Source of the DNA: Gammaproteobacteria bacterium
GTDB taxonomy: Bacteria; Pseudomonadota; Gammaproteobacteria; Nevskiales; Nevskiaceae
NCBI GenBank assembly: GCA_022599775.1
Contig: JAHZLQ010000073.1
Coordinates: 1 to 51,367, forward strand
Length of the DNA: 51,367 nt
Direction of reading: 5' to 3'
Shown here: positions 41,323 through 51,367 of the stretch, in pieces
Numbering within the stretch: position 1 is the stretch's first letter
Layout: each line of letters starts with the position of its first letter
Made by a program: the position numbers and the translations under genes
Notes under the pieces: model-generated
Databases searched by the model: none
Told to the model about the DNA's origin: nothing
Seen by the model: only the letters and a program-made list of their open reading frames with translations

Positions 41323-42113
41323 CGCGCGTCATCGCCGTGGCCAACCAGAAGGGCGGGGTCGGCAAGACCACGTCGTCGGTCAATCTCGCCGCTTCGCTGG
41401 GCTCCATGGGCCGCCGCGTGCTGCTGGTCGATCTGGACGCGCAGGGCAATGCGACGATGGGCGTGGGCGTCGACAAGAGCGAGGTCGAACTGACGGCGCG
41501 CGATCTGCTGCTGGAAAAGGCCACGCCGCTGGAAACCGTGATTCCGCTGCCGGAACTCGGCATCAGCCTGATCCCGGCCAATGGCGACATGACCGAAGCC
41601 GAAATCAAGCTGCGTGAGCTGCCGCTGGGCGACTTCGCGCTCAAGAGTGCGCTCGCCGAATTGGCCGAGGCCTTCGACTACATCATTCTCGACTGTCCGC
41701 CGGCGCTGTCCAAGCTCACCGTCAATGCCCTGGTCGCGGCCGACGGTGTGCTGGTGCCGATGCAGTGCGAGTACTACGCGCTCGAAGGGCTCAGCGCGCT
41801 GATGGACACCGTCCACAAGATCCGCAAGGTCATCAATCCGAATCTCGAAATCGAGGGTCTGCTGAGAACGATGTTCGACCCGCGCAACAATCTCGCCAAC
41901 GATGTCTCCGCCCAGCTCGTCCAGCATTTCGGCGACAAGGTCTACCGCACCATCGTGCCGCGCAACATCCGTCTGGCGGAGGCCCCCAGCCATGGCCTGC
42001 CGGCGATGATCTACGACGCCAGCTCCTCCGGAGCGCGCGCCTATCTGGCGCTGGCCGGCGAGATGATGCGCCGCCACGACGGCGGCCAGATGCGACTCGG
42101 AGGGACGCTCTGA
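41319..42113 (+). CDS. parA: Chromosome-partitioning ATPase ParA (Soj)
   Basis: A 264-aa deviant Walker-type ATPase: KGGVGKTTSSVNLA (signature Lys), VDLDAQGNATMGVG, and the DCPPALSKLTVNAL Walker B-type motif. Residues QCEYYALEGLSALMDT and IVPRNIRLAEAPSHGLPAMIYD are hallmarks of chromosomal Soj. It forms ATP-dependent gradients on DNA that pull ParB-parS complexes apart. It overlaps rsmG by 4 bases and parB by 1 base (TGATG), so the three are translationally linked. Confidence 0.96.
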   Translation: MTRVIAVANQKGGVGKTTSSVNLAASLGSMGRRVLLVDLDAQGNATMGVGVDKSEVELTARDLLLEKATPLETVIPLPELGISLIPANGDMTEAEIKLRELPLGDFALKSALAELAEAFDYIILDCPPALSKLTVNALVAADGVLVPMQCEYYALEGLSALMDTVHKIRKVINPNLEIEGLLRTMFDPRNNLANDVSAQLVQHFGDKVYRTIVPRNIRLAEAPSHGLPAMIYDASSSGARAYLALAGEMMRRHDGGQMRLGGTL

Positions 42114-42952
42114 TGGCGGTCAAGAAGCGCGGGCTGGGCCGTGGCCTCGATGCGCTGCTGAGCAGCGGCAACCCGTCGGAAGCGCAATCCGGTGACGAGC
42201 TGCGCGACCTGCCGGTGACCCAGCTCGAATCCGGCAAGCACCAGCCGCGCCGCCATTTCGATACCGAGGCGCTGGAGGCGCTGGCGGCTTCGATCAAGGC
42301 GCAGGGTGTGGTGCAGCCGATCGTGGTGCGTCCGATCGGCCCCAGCCGCTACGAGATCGTCGCCGGCGAGCGGCGCTGGCGCGCGGCCAAGCTGGCCGGG
42401 ATGGCCACGGTGCCGGCTGTGATCCGTGAGCTCGACGAACTGTCGGCGATGGCGGTGGCGCTGGTCGAGAATATCCAGCGCGCCGACCTCAACGTGCTCG
42501 AAGAAGCGGCCGCGCTGCGCCGCCTGATCGACGAATGCGGGCTCACGCACGAACAGTGCGCGGTGGCGGTCGGCAAGTCGCGGGTTTCGGTGAGCAATCT
42601 GCTGCGGCTGTTCGATCTGCCGGAAGAAATTCAGGAACTGGTGCGCGAGAGCAAGCTCAGCTTCGGTCATGCGCGGGCATTGCTTGGTGCAGAGCCGGAA
42701 AACCAGGTGGAACTGGCGCGCACGGTGGTCGAAAAAGGCCTGTCCGTGCGTCAGACCGAGGCGCTGGCGGCCGCCGATCCGGCACCGCCGAAGCGGCCGA
42801 TGCCGAGCCCGATGTTGGCGCTGGAAAACGAGCTTGGCGCCAAGCTCGGCACCAAGGTGCAGATTCGCCAGACGCACGGCGGCAAGGGCCGGCTCACCAT
42901 CGGCTTCCGCGACCTGGGCGATCTGGACCGGATTCTGAAGTCCATCGGCTGA
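42113..42952 (+). CDS. parB: Chromosome-partitioning CTPase/DNA-binding protein ParB (Spo0J)
   Basis: A 279-aa parS-binding clamp. The N-terminal KKRGLGRGLDALLS contacts ParA. The CTP-binding ParB/Srx domain has QPRRHFDTEALEALAASIKAQGVVQPIVVRP, RYEIVAGERRWRAAKLAG and VENIQRADLNVLEEA. The helix-turn-helix follows with LTHEQCAVAVGKSRVSVSNLLRL and KLSFGHARALLG, and the C-terminal dimer domain ends FRDLGDLDRILKSI. ParB loads at parS sites and spreads along DNA. I saw no parS 16-mer (TGTTTCACGTGAAACA or its GGAACA form) in the window. Confidence 0.96.
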   Translation: MAVKKRGLGRGLDALLSSGNPSEAQSGDELRDLPVTQLESGKHQPRRHFDTEALEALAASIKAQGVVQPIVVRPIGPSRYEIVAGERRWRAAKLAGMATVPAVIRELDELSAMAVALVENIQRADLNVLEEAAALRRLIDECGLTHEQCAVAVGKSRVSVSNLLRLFDLPEEIQELVRESKLSFGHARALLGAEPENQVELARTVVEKGLSVRQTEALAAADPAPPKRPMPSPMLALENELGAKLGTKVQIRQTHGGKGRLTIGFRDLGDLDRILKSIG

Positions 42953-43020
42953 GTCCGCCACGCACGGAACGGTTCATGCGCCCGTGCTAGCGTGAGCGTG
43001 TAGTCCAATACGGAACACGC

Positions 43021-43803
43021 ATGACTGGCCGAACCGCACTTGTCACAGGCGCCTCCAGCGGCATCGGCGAGGAATTCGCCCGCCGGCTCGCGGCCGACAA
43101 CTACGACCTCATCCTTGTGGCCCGCTCGCGGGAAAAGCTGTTGGCGCTGGCCGAGCATTTGCGCGAGCGGCATGGCCGCCGCATCGAGGTGATCGCGGCC
43201 GATCTGACGCAGCCGCGACCGGGACGGCGCATCGCCGATTCGGTGGAAGCGCTCGGCATGCATGTGGACCTGCTGATCAACAATGCCGGTTTTGGTCACC
43301 TTGGAGCCTTCGATGCGCAGGAAGCCGGCCGCCCGTACGACATGGTGCAGCTCAACTGCGCAGCGGTGGTCGATCTGGTGGAGGCCTTCCTGCCACCGAT
43401 GCTGGCTGTTGGTCGCGGCGGGATCGTCAATGTGGCGTCCTTGGCGGCCTTTCAGCCGATGCCGCGCATGAGCGTGTATTCGGCCACCAAGGCGTTCGTG
43501 TTGAATTTCTCGCTCGGTTTGTGGGCGGAATACAAAAAGCGCGGCATTCGGGTGGTTTGCGTGTGCCCGGGGCCGGTCGACACCCCGTTTTTTGAAACCT
43601 CCGGCGCGGGCACGATGCGCGAATACCTGCCGCGTTTCGCCGTGGCCTCGGCCAATCGCGTGGTGGACGACGCACTGCGCGGTCTCGAGCGGGCGCGCCC
43701 GGTGGTGCTGCCGAGGCAGTCGTCCAAGTGGCTTGCGGCCGGCAGCCGCCTGCTGCCCCAGACGTTCATTGCGCGATTCCTCGACCGCGCGCTGGACCGC
43801 TGA
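43021..43803 (+). CDS. Classical short-chain dehydrogenase/reductase
   Basis: A 260-aa oxidoreductase: TALVTGASSGIGEEFARRLA (cofactor motif TGxxxGIG), DLLINNAGFGHLG (NNAG), VNVASLAAFQPMPRMSVYSATKAFVLNFS with catalytic Ser, Tyr and Lys, and CPGPVDTPFF. The Arg-containing VARSREK after the second strand suggests NADP(H). A C-terminal tail of ~30 residues (VVLPRQSSKWLAAGSRLLPQTFIARFLDRAL) is hydrophobic-basic and may touch membranes, as in keto-acyl or DltE-like SDRs. Substrate unknown. It stands between parB and the atp operon, where most relatives have nothing or atpI directly. Confidence 0.88.
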   Translation: MTGRTALVTGASSGIGEEFARRLAADNYDLILVARSREKLLALAEHLRERHGRRIEVIAADLTQPRPGRRIADSVEALGMHVDLLINNAGFGHLGAFDAQEAGRPYDMVQLNCAAVVDLVEAFLPPMLAVGRGGIVNVASLAAFQPMPRMSVYSATKAFVLNFSLGLWAEYKKRGIRVVCVCPGPVDTPFFETSGAGTMREYLPRFAVASANRVVDDALRGLERARPVVLPRQSSKWLAAGSRLLPQTFIARFLDRALDR

Positions 43804-43923
43804 GCGAGTCGTTGACCCGGCAGCAATGATGCAGTGCGAAAAAATCAGTTTTGTTCGGGCGGTCGACTAGGACATCAGTATCGTTGACCCGGTTCCCGGG
43901 CTTGAGTAAACTCCTGCGCCGCG

Positions 43924-43948
43924 CTCGGGGTTGTCCTCGAGCATTTTT
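43924..43948 (+). terminator. Terminator/attenuator-like hairpin before atpI
   Basis: A 7-bp stem CTCGGGG/CCTCGAG (one G-U; 43924-43930 with 43935-43941) has a UUGU loop and is followed by CATTTTT. It ends 12 bases before the atpI start, so it may stop upstream transcripts or attenuate the atp operon. Confidence 0.4.
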
Positions 43949-43960
43949 ATGGACTGAAGG

Positions 43961-44395
43961 ATGCCGCCAGACGCGCAAGCCGCGCCGGCCGTTCCGCCAA
44001 GGCGGAGCGAATCAGGGGTGGCATCGCAAACGGCGGGGCACACGATGGGCAGAGTGCCGGCCCGCCTCTTAATTTGGCAGGTTCTGATCAGTGGTACCGC
44101 GGGCGCTGTATGGACAGCGGCCGCGTCTGCGCACGAGGGCCTTGCGGCGCTCTGCGGCGGAATGATCGGAGTGGTCAGCAACGGTTTTTTTGCGGCACGC
44201 GTGTTTCTGCGCGGCCGTGGTGATGCGCCGCATATGTTGCGCAATTTCGTGGTCGCCCAGGCGATCAAGCTGGCGCTGGTGATGGCGATGTTCGTGTTCG
44301 CGATCCGTTACTTCGCAGATGTGTTTCTGCCGGTGATCGCGACTTACGGGCTGACTGGATTGGTATTTTTGTGGGCGCTGCGCTGGCGGGATTGA
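43961..44395 (+). CDS. atpI: ATP synthase subunit I
   Basis: A 144-aa membrane protein at the head of the atp operon. After a hydrophilic lead it has four hydrophobic segments: LLIWQVLISGTAGAVWTAA, AALCGGMIGVVSNGFFAARVF, VVAQAIKLALVMAMFVFAIRYF and LPVIATYGLTGLVFLWALRW. AtpI helps assemble the c-ring or handle magnesium and is not part of the final enzyme. The start may be ATG 43961 or the later ATG 44045 (MGRVPARLL), which fits the family length better. The sequence is poorly conserved, as usual; position gives most of the support. Confidence 0.85.
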   Translation: MPPDAQAAPAVPPRRSESGVASQTAGHTMGRVPARLLIWQVLISGTAGAVWTAAASAHEGLAALCGGMIGVVSNGFFAARVFLRGRGDAPHMLRNFVVAQAIKLALVMAMFVFAIRYFADVFLPVIATYGLTGLVFLWALRWRD

Positions 44396-44431
44396 GCGGC
44401 GCACACCCGAACGAAGGCAGGGCGAGGCTAG

Positions 44432-45629
<1,198 letters not shown>

Positions 45630-45683
45630 TCCCGTCGGCTAAGAACGTCCCAACAGTCATTGGCCAAAGCAACGAGGTGAGCC

Positions 45684-46154
45684 ATGGGCATTAATGCCAC
45701 CCTGATCGTCCAAGTCATCACGTTCGCGCTGTTCGTGTGGTTCACGATGAAGTTCGTGTGGCCGCCGATCACGCAGGCGATGAAGGCACGCCAGGCGCGC
45801 ATCGCCAGTGGTCTTGCCGCTGCGGACAAGGGCGAGAAGGCGCTGGAAGAGGCCGCGACCCAGGCCGAGCTCGAACTCAAGGCGGCCCGCACGCAGGCGC
45901 AGGAGATTCTCTCCAACGCGTCCAAGCAGGCCTCCAAGATCGTCGAGGATGCCCGCGAAACCGCACGGTCCGAAGCGGATCGCATCAAGGCTGCCGGTCA
46001 CGACGAGGTCGAGCGTGAACTCGCATCGGCCCGCGAGGCCCTGCGCAAGCAGGTCGGCGAGCTGGCGGTACTCGGTGCCGCGCGGATCCTCAAGCGTGAG
46101 CTCGATACCCAGGCGCATGCCGAAGTCATCGACGCGCTGGCGGCGCAGATCTGA
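45684..46154 (+). CDS. atpF: F0F1 ATP synthase subunit b
   Basis: A 156-aa peripheral-stalk subunit. One N-terminal membrane helix ([27 protein letters not shown]) is followed by a long, charged, Ala-rich coiled coil to the C-terminus, ending [33 protein letters not shown]. It dimerises and holds the F1 head through subunit delta. Length and layout equal those of E. coli b (156 aa). ATG 45684; GAGGTGAGCC precedes it. Three bases separate its stop from atpH. Confidence 0.97.
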   Translation: MGINATLIVQVITFALFVWFTMKFVWPPITQAMKARQARIASGLAAADKGEKALEEAATQAELELKAARTQAQEILSNASKQASKIVEDARETARSEADRIKAAGHDEVERELASAREALRKQVGELAVLGAARILKRELDTQAHAEVIDALAAQI

Positions 46155-46156
46155 TC

Positions 46157-46693
46157 ATGGCCGAGCAGAGCACGATGGCGCGGCCCTACGCCAAGGCGGT
46201 CTTCGAGATCGCCCAGGCCGAGGGTTCGCTGGATCAGTGGGCGACCACCCTGGATTCGCTGGCGCAGGCCATGGCGATGCCGGAACTGAGCGCGGCTGTC
46301 GGGCACCCTTCCCTGAAGCGGGCGCAGCAGGCGGATCTGCTGGTCTCGATCTTCAAGGGCGGACTCTCGGCGCAGGAAGCCAATCTGGTCCGCTTGCTGG
46401 CGGAGAACGGTCGTCTGTCGCTGTTGCCGCAGGTCGCGCAGCAGTATGACGCGCTCAAGGATGAGTCCGAGCGTCGCGTCGAAGTCGAGATCACCACCGC
46501 GGTACCGGTCGAGGCGTCGCAGCAGTCCGCGTTGACGACCGCGATCGGCAAGCGTTTGTCCCGCGAACTCGAAGTGAGCTGGGCCACCGATGAAAGCCTG
46601 ATTGCCGGCGCGCGTATCCGCACCGGTGACATGGTGATCGACGGTTCCTTCGCCGGCGAGTTGTCGCGTTTGCAGTCCGCCTTGACGGGCTGA
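46157..46693 (+). CDS. atpH: F0F1 ATP synthase subunit delta
   Basis: A 178-aa F1 subunit that caps the alpha3-beta3 head and binds the b-dimer. Recognisable: [23 protein letters not shown] at the N-terminus, [42 protein letters not shown] in the middle and [39 protein letters not shown] at the C-terminus, the conserved OSCP pattern. Tightly packed between atpF and atpA. Confidence 0.96.
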   Translation: MAEQSTMARPYAKAVFEIAQAEGSLDQWATTLDSLAQAMAMPELSAAVGHPSLKRAQQADLLVSIFKGGLSAQEANLVRLLAENGRLSLLPQVAQQYDALKDESERRVEVEITTAVPVEASQQSALTTAIGKRLSRELEVSWATDESLIAGARIRTGDMVIDGSFAGELSRLQSALTG

Positions 46694-46722
46694 CACCCAA
46701 GAATTTTTCGAGGATTCGTTCC

Positions 46723-48276
<1,554 letters not shown>

Positions 48277-48298
48277 TGATCGCCGGTGCGGCGCCAGG

Positions 48299-48425
48299 GG
48301 TGAGGCTTGAGGCGCAAAAGCGTCTTCGGCCCCAGTGCCTGGAGATCGATATGAATACTCAACCAGCCAACAAGCGCATGAGTCGCGGCAAGGCAGACGC
48401 CTCACGCCTCACGCCTCAGGCCTAA
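48299..48425. repeat. ACGCCTC heptamer repeats with inverted partner between atpA and atpG
   Basis: GGTGAGGCTTGAGGCGC (48300-48316) faces GACGCCTCACGCCTCACGCC plus TCAGGCC (48390-48421) as an imperfect inverted repeat. The right arm itself is a tandem array of the 7-mer ACGCCTC, three full units and a degenerate one. The same CTCACGCC motif with the same arm layout is seen at 11736-11814. In RNA it would make a long hairpin in the middle of the atp transcript. Confidence 0.6.
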
Positions 48426-48436
48426 CGAGCAAAGCA

Positions 48437-49300
48437 ATGGCAAACGCGAAGGAAATCCGCGGCAAGATCAAGAGCGTGAAGAACACGCAGAAGATCACGC
48501 GCGCGATGGAAAAGGTCGCGATGTCGAAGATGCGCAAGGCGCAGGAACGCATGTCGGCCGCGCGTCCGTATTCGGAGCGCATCCGCCGTACGATCGGGCA
48601 TCTCGCGCACGCGAACCCCGAGTACAAGCATCCGTTCATGCTGGACCGCAAGGTCAAGCGCGTCGCGATTCTGGTGGTCAGCACCGACCGTGGTCTGTGT
48701 GGCGGTCTCAACGTCAACACCTTCCGCCAGGTGGTGCGCGCCCTGCGCGACTACAAGGAACAGAACGTCGATTGCGAGCTGTCGGTGATCGGCACCAAGG
48801 GCGTGTCGTTCTTCAAGCGCTTCGGCGCCAAGCTGAGCGCGCAGGCCACGCATCTGGGTGACCGTCCGCATCTCGAGGATCTGTTGGGCACGATCAAGGT
48901 GCTCACCGATGCCTACCGCGACGGTGAAGTGGATCGTGTGTTCATCGCGTCCGCCGCGTTCGTCAACACGATGTCGCAGAAGGCCGATCTGGTGCAGTTG
49001 CTGCCGGTGCAGCCGGTGGATGACACCGAGAATCTGCTCGACAACTGGGACTACATCTACGAGCCCGAATCCAGCGAACTGCTCGACACGGTGCTGCAGC
49101 GTTACGTGGAGTCACAGGTGTATCAGGGCGTGATCGAGAACGTGGCCTGCGAGCAGAGCGCACGCATGGTGGCGATGAAGGCGGCGACCGACAACGCCGG
49201 CAAGATCATCAGTCAGTTGGAACTCGCCTACAACAAGGCCCGCCAGGCCAGCATCACCAAGGAGCTGGCGGAAATCGTCGGCGGCGCGGCGGCGGTCTGA
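48437..49300 (+). CDS. atpG: F0F1 ATP synthase subunit gamma
   Basis: A 287-aa central rotor shaft: N-terminal helix [36 protein letters not shown], the [16 protein letters not shown] motif and C-terminal helix [63 protein letters not shown]. Length equals E. coli gamma (287). Start ATG 48437; the frame is open further upstream through the repeat element but that part is not homologous. Confidence 0.97.
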   Translation: MANAKEIRGKIKSVKNTQKITRAMEKVAMSKMRKAQERMSAARPYSERIRRTIGHLAHANPEYKHPFMLDRKVKRVAILVVSTDRGLCGGLNVNTFRQVVRALRDYKEQNVDCELSVIGTKGVSFFKRFGAKLSAQATHLGDRPHLEDLLGTIKVLTDAYRDGEVDRVFIASAAFVNTMSQKADLVQLLPVQPVDDTENLLDNWDYIYEPESSELLDTVLQRYVESQVYQGVIENVACEQSARMVAMKAATDNAGKIISQLELAYNKARQASITKELAEIVGGAAAV

Positions 49301-49352
49301 GGCAAATGAATCTTCTGCATCGGCCTTCGGACGGATGCGGGAAACGGCTTAA

Positions 49353-50768
<1,416 letters not shown>

Positions 50769-50849
50769 TCCGTGTAGCGCACGTGTGAGGCAAGGCGGTA
50801 AGAAGCCCCAGACGTTGCACCGCAGGATTCAGGACTCGAGAGGCGTTCC

Positions 50850-51266
50850 ATGTCCCAACTGCATGTAGACATCGTGTCGGCCGAGGGCCACATCCATTCC
50901 GGCGAAGCCGCGATGGTGTTCGCTCCGGCGGAACTCGGTGAGGTCGGCATTGCGCCCAAGCATTCGCCGCTGCTGACCCGGCTCAAGCCCGGCGAAGTGC
51001 GGGTGAAGACGGCCGACGGCGAGCAGCTTTACTTCTTCGTCTCCGGCGGCCTGCTAGAAGTGCAGCCGCATCTGGTCACGGTGATGGCGGATACTGCCCT
51101 GCGCGCCAAGGACGCGGATGAAGCGGCCGCCGCGGACGCCAAGCGCGCCGCCGAGGAGGCGGTGGAGAACGCCAAGGGCGAAATGGATCTGGCGCGCGCC
51201 CAGGCCGAACTGGTTGAAGCCGCGGCCCGCCTGCACTTCGTCAAGAAGCTCAAGGATATTCGCTAG
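50850..51266 (+). CDS. atpC: F0F1 ATP synthase subunit epsilon
   Basis: A 138-aa F1 rotor/inhibitory subunit: beta-sandwich LHVDIVSAEGHIHSGEAAMVFAPAELGEVGIAPKHSPLLTRLKPGEVRV...LYFFVSGGLLEVQPHLVTVMADTALRA, then two C-terminal helices rich in Ala/Glu/Lys that can block reverse rotation. Last gene of the operon; followed by an intrinsic terminator 18 bases downstream. Confidence 0.96.
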   Translation: MSQLHVDIVSAEGHIHSGEAAMVFAPAELGEVGIAPKHSPLLTRLKPGEVRVKTADGEQLYFFVSGGLLEVQPHLVTVMADTALRAKDADEAAAADAKRAAEEAVENAKGEMDLARAQAELVEAAARLHFVKKLKDIR

Positions 51267-51284
51267 GATTCGGCGGAACGCCTG

Positions 51285-51320
51285 CAAAAGGGCCGCTTCT
51301 AGCGGCCCTTTTGCTTTTAG
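51285..51320 (+). terminator. Terminator of the atp operon
   Basis: A perfect 13-bp stem, CAAAAGGGCCGCT and AGCGGCCCTTTTG, around a TCT loop (51285-51297 with 51301-51313) is followed by CTTTTAG. The A/T flanks make it a strong, possibly two-way terminator. Confidence 0.85.
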
Positions 51321-51367
51321 CGTGAATCACGCTCGGCGTGATGCCGACCGACCCTCGCCCGCTTGCG

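Noticed and set aside
48390-48421. Possible CRISPR-like direct repeats
   Set aside because: The units are 7 bases and contiguous, with no unique spacers and no cas genes nearby.

Overview
The window is a GC-rich chromosomal segment from a gammaproteobacterium. The gene families (Oar-type TonB receptor, AlgU/RpoE-like promoters, CopL-type protein, rsmG-parA-parB beside the F-ATPase operon) point to the Xanthomonadales/Nevskiales area. That placement is an inference from gene content, not a phylogeny. Nearly all of the sequence is coding. No rRNA, tRNA, insertion sequence or CRISPR array was seen.

Layout. (1) 1-1083: the end of polA, whose first ~220 bases instead encode a piece of GlyS (glycyl-tRNA synthetase beta), so the left edge looks chimeric. 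(2) 1084-2178: a gene-free kilobase holding three tandem, homologous ~110-nt small-RNA genes. Each has its own AlgU/sigmaE-type promoter, C-rich hairpin loops and a strong intrinsic terminator. This is the locus that holds Spot 42 in enterics and ErsA in Pseudomonas, and I regard it as the most interesting content. (3) 2179-5334: an Oar-like outer-membrane TonB-dependent receptor. (4) 5424-11727: NqrM-like protein, CBS protein, Atm1-type ABC exporter, PlsC acyltransferase, degenerate SDR, Dps, and an orphan OppF-type ATPase. (5) 11810-16346: M48 lipoprotein protease, dienelactone hydrolase, cupin, pdxH, divergent acuI-like reductase and a ferredoxin-like protein. (6) 16364-18972: a MerR regulator and copper-type P-ATPase operon. 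(7) 19101-25361: EEP phosphatase, cardiolipin-synthase-like PLD, a polymorphic nuclease toxin with its immunity protein, and an acetyl-CoA hydrolase/transferase. (8) 25506-27276: cytochrome b561 and two YceI proteins. (9) 27339-33876: three large secreted lipoproteins (esterase, beta-helix/diheme cytochrome fusion, penicillin-acylase family). (10) 33898-39945: CopL-like protein and a CusCBA metal efflux operon. (11) 40082-51266: GNAT, rsmG-parA-parB, an SDR and the complete atpIBEFHAGDC operon, closed by a terminator.

How the genes fit together. Envelope stress and envelope traffic recur: putative sigmaE-dependent sRNAs beside a major outer-membrane protein, lipid-modifying enzymes, periplasmic proteases and secreted lipoproteins. 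Two independent copper/silver defence systems (MerR-P-ATPase and CopL-CusCBA) lie 15 kb apart. The right end is conserved core chromosome near the replication-origin-type rsmG/par/atp cluster.
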